Shown here in pieces: positions 26,335-35,451 of a stretch of 64,000 bases of DNA. The number at the start of each line of letters is the position of its first letter. Position 1 is the stretch's first letter. The DNA comes from Pseudodesulfovibrio cashew (GTDB lineage: Bacteria; Desulfobacterota; Desulfovibrionia; Desulfovibrionales; Desulfovibrionaceae): positions 2,085,501 through 2,149,500 of the forward strand of contig NZ_CP046400.1 of assembly GCF_009762795.1 (NCBI RefSeq), given 5' to 3'. The position numbers and the translations under genes were made by a program. Under the pieces are notes generated by a model. That model ran no database searches, was not told the DNA's origin, and saw only the letters and a program-made list of their open reading frames with translations.

Positions 26335-27972
26335 ATGGCCAAGACGAAAAAGGTTGTGCAGTTCATGCCCACCGATATCAAGGAAGAGCTTCTCGCGAAG
26401 TATCCTCCGAAGGTGGCGAGAAAGCGCGCCAAGCAGATAATGATCAACGAAGCCACGGAAAGCGAGGCGCCGCCGGAAATTCTGGCCAACGTCCGCACCA
26501 TCCCCGGCATCATCACCATGCGCGGTTGCACCTACGCGGGCTGCAAGGGCGTTATCATGGGCCCCACCCGCGACATCGTGAACATCACCCACGGCCCCAT
26601 CGGCTGCGGATTCTACTCCTGGCTTACCCGCCGCAACCAGACCGACGCCGGCGAAGACGGTGAGAACTACATGCCCTACTGTTTCTCCACGGACATGCAG
26701 GACTCCGACATCATCTTCGGCGGTGAGAAGAAGCTCGCGGCCGCCATCCAGGAAGCCTACGACCTCTTCCACCCCAAGGGCATCTGCGTCTTCGCAACCT
26801 GCCCGGTGGGTCTCATCGGTGATGACATTCACGCCGTGTGCAAGAAGAAAAAGGCCGAGTTCGGCGACTGCAACGTCTTCGCCTTCTCCTGTGAAGGCTA
26901 CAAGGGCGTGTCCCAGTCCGCCGGTCACCACATCGCCAACAACCAGGTCTTCACCCACCTCGTGGGCGAAAACACCGAGCCCCGCACTGAGGAATACAAG
27001 ATCAACCTCCTCGGCGAGTACAACATCGGCGGTGACGGTTTCGAGATCGACCGCATCCTCAAGAAGTGCGGCATCACCAACCTCGCCACCTTCTCCGGCA
27101 ACTCCTCTTACGATCAGTTCGCCTCCGCCCAGCACGCCGACCTGAGCTGCGTCATGTGCCACCGTTCCATCAACTACGTGGCCGACATGCTCGAGACCAA
27201 GTACGGCATCCCGTGGATCAAGGTGAACTTCATCGGCGCCGCTTCCACCGCCAAGTCCCTGCGCAAGATCGGCCAGTACTTCGGCGACAAGAAGCTCATC
27301 GACCGCATCGAGGAAGTCATCGCCGAGGAAATGCCGGAAGTTGAGGCTGTTGCCGCCGACGTGCGTCCGCGCACCGAAGGCAAGACCGCCATGCTGTTCG
27401 TCGGTGGTTCCCGCGCTCACCACTATCAGGACCTCTTCTCCGAAATGGGCATGAAGACCCTGTCCGCCGGTTACGAGTTCGCTCACCGCGACGACTACGA
27501 AGGCCGCCAGGTCATCCCGAACCTGACCGTCGACGCCGACTCCCGCAACATTGAGGAAATCGATGTCGAGGCCGATCCGGAACTCTACTCCCCGCGCAAG
27601 AAGCCCGAGGAGATCAAGGCCCTGGAAGACGCCGGTTACCAGTTCAAGCACTACGAGGGCATGAACGACCAGATGGACAAGGGCACCATCATCATCGATG
27701 ACCTCAACCAGTACGAGGCCGAGAAGCTGGTGGAACTGCTCAAGCCGGACATCTTCTGCGCCGGTATCAAGGAGAAGTTCTCCATCCAGAAGTCCGGCGT
27801 TCCCATGAAGCAGCTGCACAGCTACGACTCCGGCGGCCCCTATGCCGGGTTCAAGGGCGCGATCAACTTCTACAAGGAAATCGACCGCCTCGTGAACTCC
27901 AAGGTGTGGTCCTACATGAAGGCCCCCTGGCAGGAAAACCCCGAACTGACCGGCACGTTCGTGTGGGAATAA
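26335..27972 (+). CDS. nifD: Nitrogenase MoFe protein alpha chain NifD
   Basis: A 545-residue catalytic subunit. P-cluster cysteines are seen in MRGCTYAGCKGV, GPIGCGFYSW and TCPVGLIGDD. FeMo-co ligands are the Cys in LSCVMCHRSINY (the HRSIN context corresponds to Cys275 of Azotobacter) and the His in QLHSYDSGGPYAGFKG (His442). An insertion around residues 400-430, relative to Azotobacter NifD, is typical of the anaerobe cluster-III enzymes. No anfG/vnfG gene is adjacent, so this is a molybdenum nitrogenase. The start follows AAGGAGAG. Confidence 0.97.
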   Translation: MAKTKKVVQFMPTDIKEELLAKYPPKVARKRAKQIMINEATESEAPPEILANVRTIPGIITMRGCTYAGCKGVIMGPTRDIVNITHGPIGCGFYSWLTRRNQTDAGEDGENYMPYCFSTDMQDSDIIFGGEKKLAAAIQEAYDLFHPKGICVFATCPVGLIGDDIHAVCKKKKAEFGDCNVFAFSCEGYKGVSQSAGHHIANNQVFTHLVGENTEPRTEEYKINLLGEYNIGGDGFEIDRILKKCGITNLATFSGNSSYDQFASAQHADLSCVMCHRSINYVADMLETKYGIPWIKVNFIGAASTAKSLRKIGQYFGDKKLIDRIEEVIAEEMPEVEAVAADVRPRTEGKTAMLFVGGSRAHHYQDLFSEMGMKTLSAGYEFAHRDDYEGRQVIPNLTVDADSRNIEEIDVEADPELYSPRKKPEEIKALEDAGYQFKHYEGMNDQMDKGTIIIDDLNQYEAEKLVELLKPDIFCAGIKEKFSIQKSGVPMKQLHSYDSGGPYAGFKGAINFYKEIDRLVNSKVWSYMKAPWQENPELTGTFVWE

Positions 27973-27991
27973 ACTAGGGAGATATAAGATA

Positions 27992-29365
27992 ATGTTACTC
28001 AGACATACCCCCACTGAAGTCAAGGAGCGCAAGGCGCTCATGATCAACCCGGCCAAGACGTGCCAGCCCATCGGCGCCATGTACGCGGCCCTCGGTATCC
28101 ACGGATGCCTGCCGCACTCCCACGGCTCCCAGGGCTGCTGCGCCTACCACCGGTCCGCGCTGACCCGCCACTACAAGGAGCCCATCTCCGCGGCGACCAG
28201 CTCGTTCACTGAAGGCGCTTCCGTCTTCGGCGGCCAGGCCAACCTGCTGCAGGCCATCAACAACATCTTCACGGTCTACGACCCGGAAGTGATCGCCGTG
28301 CACACCACCTGCCTGTCCGAGACCATCGGCGACGATCTGCCCCAGATCTTCGACAAGGCCATCAAGACCGGCAAGGTGCCCGAGGGCAAGACCGTTCTCG
28401 GTTGCCCCACTCCGAGCTACGTCGGCTCCCACGTCACCGGGTTCTCCAACATGGTCAAGGCCATGGCCCAGCTGGCCGAGCCCTCCGGCAAGAAGTCCGG
28501 CAAGGTCAACGTCATCCCCGGTTGGGTCGAGCCCTGCGACATGGCCGAGATCAAGCGCCTGGCCGGACTGGTCGGCGTGGACATCACCCTGTTCCCGGAC
28601 ACCTCCGGCGTCCTCGACGCCCCCCTGACCGGCGAATACAAGATGTTCCCCGACGGCGGCGTGACCATTCCGGAGCTCAAGGCCTGCGGCGACGCCGTCG
28701 GCACCCTGGCCCTCGGTGAATGGTGTTCCGCCGACGCAGCCCGCTGGCTCGACTCCAAGTGCAAGGTACCTTGCTCCGTCCTGGACATGCCCTTCGGTCT
28801 CGCTGCCACCGACCGCTTCATCGACGTGCTGCGCACCGTGGCCGGTGTCTCCGTGCCCGACTCGGTCGCCGTCGAACGCGGCCAGCTCGTGGACATGATC
28901 TCCGACATGCACCAGTACTTCTACGGCAAGCGCGTGGCCCTCTACGGCGATCCGGACCAGCTCATCTCCATGGTCGAGTTCCTGCTCACCCTGGACATGA
29001 TCCCCGCCTACGTCGTCACCGGCACCCCGGGCAAGAAGTTCGAGCGCCGCATCAAGGAGCTGTGCGCGGACAAGCCCTTCGAGGTGAAGGTCAAGGCCAA
29101 GGGCGACATGTTCCTGATGCACCAGTGGATCAAGAACGAGCCTGTGGACCTGCTTATCGGCAATACTTACGGCAAGTACATCTCCCGCGACGAGGACATC
29201 CCGCTTCTGCGGTGGGGCTTCCCCATCCTTGATCGCCAGGGTCATCAGTACTTCCCGACAGTTGGCTACAAGGGCGGCCTCCGGTTGCTCGAAAAGATGT
29301 TGACGCTGTTCCTCGATCGCAAGGACCGCGACGATTCTGAACAGACTTTCGAGCTCGTCCTGTAG
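27992..29365 (+). CDS. nifK: Nitrogenase MoFe protein beta chain NifK
   Basis: A 457-residue beta subunit forming the alpha2-beta2 tetramer with NifD. P-cluster cysteines appear in NPAKTCQPIGA, GIHGCLPHSHGSQGCCAYHRS and TTCLSETIGDD. It lacks the about 50-residue N-terminal extension of Azotobacter NifK, as in other cluster-III proteins. It lies 19 bp downstream of nifD with a GGGAGATATAAG ribosome-binding site. A strong hairpin follows its stop. Confidence 0.97.
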   Translation: MLLRHTPTEVKERKALMINPAKTCQPIGAMYAALGIHGCLPHSHGSQGCCAYHRSALTRHYKEPISAATSSFTEGASVFGGQANLLQAINNIFTVYDPEVIAVHTTCLSETIGDDLPQIFDKAIKTGKVPEGKTVLGCPTPSYVGSHVTGFSNMVKAMAQLAEPSGKKSGKVNVIPGWVEPCDMAEIKRLAGLVGVDITLFPDTSGVLDAPLTGEYKMFPDGGVTIPELKACGDAVGTLALGEWCSADAARWLDSKCKVPCSVLDMPFGLAATDRFIDVLRTVAGVSVPDSVAVERGQLVDMISDMHQYFYGKRVALYGDPDQLISMVEFLLTLDMIPAYVVTGTPGKKFERRIKELCADKPFEVKVKAKGDMFLMHQWIKNEPVDLLIGNTYGKYISRDEDIPLLRWGFPILDRQGHQYFPTVGYKGGLRLLEKMLTLFLDRKDRDDSEQTFELVL

Positions 29366-29374
29366 TTACCCCTC

Positions 29375-29409
29375 CCCCGGGGTGGAGACCTTCCCCCTCC
29401 ATCCCGGGG
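29375..29409 (+). other. Intercistronic hairpin after nifK
   Basis: A 13-bp stem with one G-U pair: CCCCGGGGTGGAG (29375-29387) pairs with CTCCATCCCGGGG (29397-29409) around a 9-nt loop. No T-tract follows and the operon continues. It is more likely an mRNA-stabilising or partial-attenuation element that raises nifHDK over the downstream assembly genes. Confidence 0.7.
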
Positions 29410-29438
29410 TCAACCTCAACCCTAGAAGGCAGCCATCC

Positions 29439-30614
29439 ATGACTACCCCTCTTTCCGAATACGCCTCGCATCCCTGCTTCGGGATGGCTTCCCGTCAGAC
29501 CGTGGGCAGGCTGCATCTGCCCGTGGCTCCTCGCGCCAACGCCATGATTCGGTTCGGCAACGGCAAGGCCCAGTCCGAGCCTGCCATGATGCCCGAGGAG
29601 GCTGTCGGCTGGATGGAACAGACCCTGGGGGAAGGCGTCGAAGTGGGCATTGTGGGCATCTCCGGCCCCGGCGACCCCATGGCCGTGCCCGAGCCGACCA
29701 TCCGCACGCTGCGCATGGTGCGCGACAAGCACCCCGATATTTCCCTGTGCCTGACCACCATCGGTCTGGGCGCCGATCTTTACGCTCCCGAGCTGGCCGA
29801 ACTGGGCGTGTCCCATGTCACCCTGCTGGTTGACGCCGTCACCCCGGCCGTGGCCGAGACGCTCTACGCCTGGATTCGTCCCGGCAGGAAGACCGTGCCT
29901 CTGGGCGACTCCGCCAAGGTGCTCGTCGAGGAACAGGCCAAAGCTGTGGCCGCGTTCAAGCAGGCCGGCATCACCGTCAAGATCAACACCACCGTCTACC
30001 CCGGCTACAACGCCGATCATGTGGAGGATATCGCCTCCGCCATGGCCGGGCTGGGCGCCGACATCATGGCCGTTGTGCCTTACTGGCCCGGCGAAGATGA
30101 GGATGAATTTCCCGCCAAGCCCGACATGGAGCTGCTCGCCGAGGTTCGCGACAAGGCCGCCCGGCACATCAGCCTCATGCCCGCCTGGGAAGAGTGCGGC
30201 GAAGGTTTGGTCGGTCGCAAGACGCCCGACGCGAAGGAGGCCGCGACCATGGCCCTGCCCAAGCCGACCAAGGACCGCCCCAATGTTGCCGCGGTCAGCT
30301 CCAACGGCATGGACGTCGACCTGCACTTGGGCCACGCCGTCAAGATTCTCGTCTACGGCCCCCGCGAGGACGGGCTCAACTGCCTGCTGGAGACGCGCGA
30401 GGCCCCTGAACCCGGTTCCGGCTCCTCCCGCTGGGAAACGCTGGCGGAGCTGCTGTCCGACTGCTTTGTCCTGCTGACGGCCAGCGCGGGCCAGAATCCC
30501 CGTGAAATTTTGAGCCGCAGTGGTCTGAACGTAATGATCACCGACGGCGAGATATCCTCTACCGTGGACGTCCTCTACGGTGGCGGCAGGAAAGGCAAAA
30601 AGTGCAAGAAGTAG
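29439..30614 (+). CDS. NifB-like protein lacking the radical-SAM cysteines, with NifX-like C-terminus
   Basis: A 391-residue paralogue of NifB. It aligns with the genuine NifB of this operon over its length: HPCF near the start, GRLHLPVAP, GISGPGDP (the SAM-binding GGE-like loop of NifB), ELGVSHVTLLVDAV, GITVKINTTVYPGYNADHVEDI, and a C-terminal NifX/NafY-like domain (AAVSSNGMDVDLHLGHAVKILVY). The CX3CX2C motif of NifB (CNIQCNYC) is replaced by ANAMIRFG, so no radical-SAM 4Fe4S cluster can form in the normal way. It is intact, well translated-looking and in frame, so probably a functional non-catalytic homologue, for example a scaffold or carrier for a cofactor precursor. That role is inference. 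The start ATG at 29439 has an AGAAGG about 11 bp upstream. Confidence 0.85.
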   Translation: MTTPLSEYASHPCFGMASRQTVGRLHLPVAPRANAMIRFGNGKAQSEPAMMPEEAVGWMEQTLGEGVEVGIVGISGPGDPMAVPEPTIRTLRMVRDKHPDISLCLTTIGLGADLYAPELAELGVSHVTLLVDAVTPAVAETLYAWIRPGRKTVPLGDSAKVLVEEQAKAVAAFKQAGITVKINTTVYPGYNADHVEDIASAMAGLGADIMAVVPYWPGEDEDEFPAKPDMELLAEVRDKAARHISLMPAWEECGEGLVGRKTPDAKEAATMALPKPTKDRPNVAAVSSNGMDVDLHLGHAVKILVYGPREDGLNCLLETREAPEPGSGSSRWETLAELLSDCFVLLTASAGQNPREILSRSGLNVMITDGEISSTVDVLYGGGRKGKKCKK

Positions 30615-30644
30615 AGCAACAAATCACAAGAGGAGAACGAGACA

Positions 30645-30944
30645 ATGGCTACACCCGGTAAAATGATCATCTGCTGTCAGTCCTTCCGCGCCGCGGGAGA
30701 TCCCAAGGGCATCTGTCACAAGCAGACCGACGGCTTTCTGCAGTACATCGAGGAAGAAATTCTGGATCGCGGTCTGGACGCACTGGTCGTGGCCACCACC
30801 TGCCTGAAGCAGTGTGAGAGCGGCCCCATCATGGTTATCCAGCCCGATAACTACTGGTACAAGGGCGTGGATTCCGAAGAAGCCATCGACGAGATTCTGG
30901 ACGCCCTGGAAGAAGGCGAACAGTGCGCGGATTACGCGCTCTAG
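30645..30944 (+). CDS. Thioredoxin-like 2Fe-2S ferredoxin
   Basis: A 99-residue acidic protein of the thioredoxin-fold 2Fe2S ferredoxin family (Clostridium pasteurianum / Shethna-like). Cysteines are in IICCQSFRA, KGICHKQT and TTCLKQCESGP, followed by the conserved IMVIQPDNYWYKGV. Homologues occur in nif clusters and bind the MoFe protein or protect nitrogenase from oxygen. It lies 30 bp behind the NifB-like gene with AAGAGGAGAACGAG upstream. Electron donation or protective complex formation are the likely roles. Confidence 0.87.
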   Translation: MATPGKMIICCQSFRAAGDPKGICHKQTDGFLQYIEEEILDRGLDALVVATTCLKQCESGPIMVIQPDNYWYKGVDSEEAIDEILDALEEGEQCADYAL

Positions 30945-31353
30945 AGAGTTGAGAGAGTCCGATGCCTGATGCCGTCGTCACCCGCCTCGCCTCGCACGCG
31001 GACCCTGCCGGTCCCGCAGGACCTTCCTTAGTGGAAGGGCACCTGAGCGGTCCGGAAATGCTGAACAATGGTCGGGGACGCCTCCTGGCCGCCAGCGGGA
31101 TCGCAATCGGCGTGTGCGTGGAGCGGTTGACGATGTTTACGGCAAAAGGCGGTCCCGCCGTTCTCGCCGAGGGCGGTAACGCCCGGAAAGGGCGGCGGGA
31201 CCAGGGCATTGGAATGGGAATACGGCTTGCCGCCGGGAGCGCCGTGAGGGTGGCGCATCCCCATGCGGACCCAGCCCGGGGGACGGCCCGGGAACATTGT
31301 TCGAGAAACCTGCATTAACCGGCTAACGCTTCCAACTCATCAGGGGAAGAAAA
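30945..31353 (+). ncRNA. Structured, apparently non-coding region between ferredoxin gene and nifE
   Basis: About 400 bp inside the otherwise compact nif operon. A perfect 10-bp stem GGTCCCGCCG/CGGCGGGACC (31151-31160, 31193-31202) encloses a second hairpin GGGCG-GTAA-CGCCC (31171-31184) with a GNRA tetraloop. Further small hairpins are CCTTCC-TTAGT-GGAAGG, CCTGC-N7-GCAGG and CGCAT-CCCC-ATGCG. A 118-codon frame (30962-31318) exists, but it has lower GC3 than neighbouring genes and no recognisable protein feature. It may be a leader, an mRNA-stability element or a small RNA. Confidence 0.45.
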
Positions 31354-32739
31354 ATGAGTACGACCATACTTGAAGAAAGAAAGGATCAGATCCACCGGAC
31401 CGGCGAAGGCGCCATCGACATCGCCTGCAACCGCGAGTCCCTGGCGGGCGCGGTCAGCCAGAGGGCCTGTGTCTTCTGCGGCTCCCGCGTGGTCCTGTAT
31501 CCCATCGCCGACGCCCTGCACCTGGTGCACGGCCCCATCGGCTGCGCCGTCTACACCTGGGACATCCGGGGCTCGCTCTCCAGCGGACCGGAAATCCACA
31601 GGCTCTCCTTTTCCACCGACCTCCAGGAGACCGACGTCATCTTCGGCGGCGAGAAGAAGCTCGAAGCCGCGTTGGACGAGCTCATCGACCGGCACGATCC
31701 CGAGGCGGCATTCGTCTACTCCACCTGCATCGTGGGCCTGATCGGCGACGACCTGGAGGCCGTCTGCCGCAAGATGTCCGAGAAGAAGGGTATCCCGGTG
31801 CTGCCGGTCATGTCCGAAGGATTCAAGGGCAGCAAGCGGGCCGGCTACGAGGCCGCGTGCAACGCCATGTTCCGTCTGATCGGCACGGGCTCCACTGAAG
31901 ACATTTCTCCTGTTTCCGTCAACATCTTCGGTGACTTCAACCTCGCCGGAGAGATCTGGATCATCCGCGAGTATTTCGAGAAGATGGGCGTTCAGGTCGT
32001 GGCCAACGTCACTGGCGATGGCCGCGTCAACGACATCGCTCGTTGTCACGGCGCAGGTCTGAACCTGGTCCAGTGCTCCGGCGCCACCCTGCATCTCGCC
32101 CAGCTGATGGAAGACAAGTTCGGCATTCCCTTCGAGCGGGTCTCCTACCTCGGCATCGAGGACATGGCCGACTCCCTGTACAAGGTCGCCGACTTCTTCA
32201 AGGACAAGGACCCGGGCATCGTGGAGCGGACCCAGAAGCTGGTCAAGGAGGAGCTGGAAAAGCTCATCCCGGAGCTGGCCCGGTACCGCCGCGACCTGGA
32301 AGGCAAGAAGGTCGCCATGTACGTGGGCGGTTCGTTCAAGGCTTTCTCCCTGGTCAAGGCTTTTCGTCACCTCGGCATGCAGGTCGTCCTGGTCGGCTCC
32401 CAGACCGGCACCAAGGAAGACTACGCCGAGCTGGCCCAGATCACCGATCCCGGCACGGTCATCATCGACGACGCCAACCCTCTGGAACTCTCCCACTTCA
32501 TCAAGGAGTTGGACGTGGACGTGTTCGTGGGCGGGGTCAAGGAACGGCCCATCGCCTTCAAGCTCGGCGTGGGATTCTGCGACCACAACCATGAGCGCAA
32601 GGAGGCCCTGGAAGGCTTCAAGGGCATGCTCAACTTCGCCCGCGAGATCCATTCCTCGGCCATGTCCCCGGTCTGGCAGTTCGCGCCCCGCCGCGCGAGC
32701 CGCATCGCCGCAGCCAAGAAGGAGGCCGTCAATGAGTAA
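31354..32739 (+). CDS. nifE: FeMo-cofactor scaffold NifE
   Basis: A 461-residue homologue of NifD that with NifN forms the scaffold on which the NifB-derived cluster matures to FeMo-co. Conserved cysteines are in QRACVFCGSRVV, GPIGCAVYTWD and STCIVGLIGDD. The C-terminal His expected in NifD-like FeMo-co sites is absent as usual. Its end overlaps nifN by 8 bp (ATGAGTAA). The start follows GGGGAAG after the 400-bp structured region. Confidence 0.95.
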   Translation: MSTTILEERKDQIHRTGEGAIDIACNRESLAGAVSQRACVFCGSRVVLYPIADALHLVHGPIGCAVYTWDIRGSLSSGPEIHRLSFSTDLQETDVIFGGEKKLEAALDELIDRHDPEAAFVYSTCIVGLIGDDLEAVCRKMSEKKGIPVLPVMSEGFKGSKRAGYEAACNAMFRLIGTGSTEDISPVSVNIFGDFNLAGEIWIIREYFEKMGVQVVANVTGDGRVNDIARCHGAGLNLVQCSGATLHLAQLMEDKFGIPFERVSYLGIEDMADSLYKVADFFKDKDPGIVERTQKLVKEELEKLIPELARYRRDLEGKKVAMYVGGSFKAFSLVKAFRHLGMQVVLVGSQTGTKEDYAELAQITDPGTVIIDDANPLELSHFIKELDVDVFVGGVKERPIAFKLGVGFCDHNHERKEALEGFKGMLNFAREIHSSAMSPVWQFAPRRASRIAAAKKEAVNE

Positions 32740-34108
32740 CAAGACCAAGACCACCGCACGTCCGAATTACGTTTCGACCACCAACGCCTGCAAGCTGTGT
32801 ACGCCGCTGGGCGCCTCCCTGGCCTTCCGCGGCGTGGAGGGAGCCATTCCGTTCCTGCACGGCTCCCAGGGCTGCGCAACCTACATGCGCCGCTACATCA
32901 TCTCGCATTTCCGCGAGCCTGTGGACATCGCCTCTTCTGCTCTGGGTGAAAAGAACGCCATTTACGGCGGCGGCCCGAACCTGAAGAAGGGCATCCTCAA
33001 TGTCATGAAGAAGTACGAGCCGGCTCTCGTGGGCGTGGCCACCACCTGCCTGACCGAGACCATCGGCGACGACGTCCCCATGAACATCAAGGAGTTCCGC
33101 GCGGAATTCGGCGAGGACCTCGACCTGCCCGAGCTGGTGCAGGTGTCCACCCCCAGCTACAACGGCACCCACACCGACGGCTGGCACGGCGCGGTCCGCT
33201 CCCTGGTCGAGCAGCTCTGCACCACCAAGGCGGACGCCGCCCATCGGGTGAATATCCTGCCCAACATGATTTCCTGTGAGGACGTCCGGCACCTGAAGGA
33301 CATCTGCCGCGACTTCGGCATCGATGCCACCATCCTGCCCGACATCTCTGAGACCCTGGATGGCCCGTCCCTGGAAGACTACGTCAAGATTCCCTCCGGC
33401 GGCACGCCTATCGAGGGCATCAAGACCATGTCCGGCTCCAAGGGAACCATCGAATTCGGCCGATGCCTGCCCAAGGAAACGGGCGGCTCGTCCCTGGAAG
33501 CCGCTTTCGGTGTGAAGAACCACCGCATCGGCCTGCCCATGGGGCTGAGGGAATCCGACCGGCTCTTCGAGGCCCTGGAAGATATCTCCGGCACCCCCAT
33601 GCCCCGGCGCTACGAGCTGGAGCGGGGTCGCCTGGTGGACGCCTACGTGGACGGCCACAAGTACATTTTCGGCAAGCGCGCAGTGGTTTACGGCGAGGAG
33701 GACCTCGTTGTCGGCCTGTGCGCCTTCCTGGCCGAGATCGGCGTGGACGTGGTCCTGGCCGGCACCGGCGCGCGCAACAAGGGGCTGGATGAAGCTATCG
33801 CCGCCGTTACCAACGGCGTTGCCCGCATTGCTCCGGAAGTGCGCGAGGGCGTGGACTTCCATGACATCGCGGCCGAGGCCGAGACCCTGGCACCGGACAT
33901 CCTCATCGGCCACTCCAAGGGTTACCGCTACGCAAAGGCGTGGGGCGTGCCGCTCGTTCGCGTCGGTTTCCCCATCCACGACCGCTTCGGCGGCCAGCGC
34001 ACCCGGCACATCGGGTACGGCGGAACGCTGAACCTGTTCGACCGCGTGGTCAACGCCTTTATCGAAAAGAAGCAGGCCGATTCCTCCATCGGCTACGGAT
34101 ACATCTAG
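32732..34108 (+). CDS. nifN: FeMo-cofactor scaffold NifN
   Basis: A 458-residue NifK-like scaffold subunit. TTNACKLCTPLGASLAFRGVEGA and LHGSQGCATYMRRYI carry the cluster-ligand cysteines, followed by TTCLTETIGDDV. The ATG at 32732 lies within the end of nifE and is preceded by GAAGGAGG, so the two subunits of the NifEN complex are translationally coupled. The longer upstream reading frame is only overlap with nifE. Confidence 0.95.
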   Translation: MSNKTKTTARPNYVSTTNACKLCTPLGASLAFRGVEGAIPFLHGSQGCATYMRRYIISHFREPVDIASSALGEKNAIYGGGPNLKKGILNVMKKYEPALVGVATTCLTETIGDDVPMNIKEFRAEFGEDLDLPELVQVSTPSYNGTHTDGWHGAVRSLVEQLCTTKADAAHRVNILPNMISCEDVRHLKDICRDFGIDATILPDISETLDGPSLEDYVKIPSGGTPIEGIKTMSGSKGTIEFGRCLPKETGGSSLEAAFGVKNHRIGLPMGLRESDRLFEALEDISGTPMPRRYELERGRLVDAYVDGHKYIFGKRAVVYGEEDLVVGLCAFLAEIGVDVVLAGTGARNKGLDEAIAAVTNGVARIAPEVREGVDFHDIAAEAETLAPDILIGHSKGYRYAKAWGVPLVRVGFPIHDRFGGQRTRHIGYGGTLNLFDRVVNAFIEKKQADSSIGYGYI

Positions 34109-34149
34109 GATTCAACTCGACGCTGAGACGAAAGATAAGGAGAGCAGTC

Positions 34150-35424
34150 ATGACCAAGAAGGATACCACCAAGCACCCCTGTTTCAACAAGGCGGAAGCC
34201 GGTTCCTGTGGCCGCGTACACCTGCCGGTGGCGCCCAAGTGCAACATCCAGTGCAACTACTGCAACCGCAAGTACGACTGCGTGAACGAATCCCGGCCCG
34301 GCGTGACCAGCGGCGTTCTCAAGCCGTTCCAGGCCGCCGAGTACATGGACAAGGTCCTTGAGAAGGAGCCTCGCATCACCGTGGCAGGCATCGCCGGTCC
34401 CGGCGATCCCTTTGCCAACCCGGCCGAGACGCTGGAAACCATGCGCCTGCTTAACAAGAAGCACCCCCATCTCCTGTTCTGTCTGTCCAGCAACGGCATG
34501 GGCATCCTGCCCTACCTGGACGACATCGCCGAGCTGGGCGTGTCTCACGTGACCATCACCATCTCTGCCGTGGATCCCAAGATCGGCGCCAAGATCTACT
34601 CCTGGGTCAAGGACGGCAAGGTCGTCTACCGGGGCGAGCAGGGTGCCAAGATTCTCCTGGAGCGCCAGTTGGCCGCCATCAAGGGCCTCAAGGAGCGGGG
34701 CATCACGGTCAAGATCAATTCCATCGTCATCCCCGGCATCAACGACGACCACATCGTCGAGGTCGCCAAGGTCTGCTCCGAGCTGGGCGCGGACATTCAG
34801 AACATGATCCCGCTCAAGCCGACGCAGGACACACCCTTTGCCGAGCTGCCCGAGCCCGGCAGGGAGACCGTGCTGCCTCTGCGCAAGGAAGCGGGCGAAT
34901 ACATCGAGCAGATGACCCACTGCAAGCGTTGCCGCGCCGATGCGGTCGGCCTGCTGAGCGACGACCAGTCCGTGGCCCTGTGCGGGACCCTCCAGGCGTG
35001 CTCCAAGCTCAAGCCTCTGGAAGTCGAGATGGCCAAGCCTTACGTGGCCGTGGCCACCCGTGAGGGCATGCTCGTCAACCAGCATCTGGGCGAGGCCAAG
35101 TCCTTCCAGATCTGGGGCGAGGCCGAGACCGGCGGCTTCCGCATGGTCGAGGAGCGGCCCGCACCGCAGGCCGGTTGCGGTCCCCAGCGCTGGTCCGAAC
35201 TGGCCAAGACCCTGCATGACTGTCGCGCCGTGCTCTGCGCGGCCATGGGCGAGACTCCCAAGATGCTGCTCGAAGAGCACGGCATCCAGGGACACGTGGT
35301 GGACGGCTTCATCGAGGATGCACTCCGGTTCGTCTTCGAGGGTGGCGACATCAACGCGCTCAAGGTTCGCAGGAGCGGCATCGGTTCCGCTGGTTGCGCC
35401 GGTGGCGGCGGGGGATGTGGCTAG
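34150..35424 (+). CDS. nifB: FeMo-cofactor biosynthesis radical-SAM enzyme NifB
   Basis: A 424-residue enzyme that fuses two 4Fe4S clusters and inserts carbide to make NifB-co. The radical-SAM motif CNIQCNYC is intact (residues about 36-43), preceded by HPCFNKAEAGSCGRVHLPVAPK whose additional His/Cys bind the K-clusters; GIAGPGDP follows. A C-terminal NifX-like domain (about 300-410) and a Gly/Cys-rich tail complete it. It is last of the nif operon, with a terminator after it. Ribosome-binding site AAGGAGAG. Confidence 0.97.
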   Translation: MTKKDTTKHPCFNKAEAGSCGRVHLPVAPKCNIQCNYCNRKYDCVNESRPGVTSGVLKPFQAAEYMDKVLEKEPRITVAGIAGPGDPFANPAETLETMRLLNKKHPHLLFCLSSNGMGILPYLDDIAELGVSHVTITISAVDPKIGAKIYSWVKDGKVVYRGEQGAKILLERQLAAIKGLKERGITVKINSIVIPGINDDHIVEVAKVCSELGADIQNMIPLKPTQDTPFAELPEPGRETVLPLRKEAGEYIEQMTHCKRCRADAVGLLSDDQSVALCGTLQACSKLKPLEVEMAKPYVAVATREGMLVNQHLGEAKSFQIWGEAETGGFRMVEERPAPQAGCGPQRWSELAKTLHDCRAVLCAAMGETPKMLLEEHGIQGHVVDGFIEDALRFVFEGGDINALKVRRSGIGSAGCAGGGGGCG

Positions 35425-35451
35425 ATCGAATTGCCGAATAACTGAGAACAG

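Noticed and set aside
30962-31318. 118-codon frame between ferredoxin gene and nifE
   Set aside because: GC3 is lower than in neighbouring genes, many A/T-ending and rare codons, no recognisable fold, and it runs through strong hairpins; kept as part of the structured region instead.
30945-31353. Known riboswitch (cobalamin, FMN, TPP or molybdenum cofactor type)
   Set aside because: A GGAATGGGAATACGG segment superficially recalls a cobalamin element, but the order of conserved blocks does not fit and no B12 box is present.
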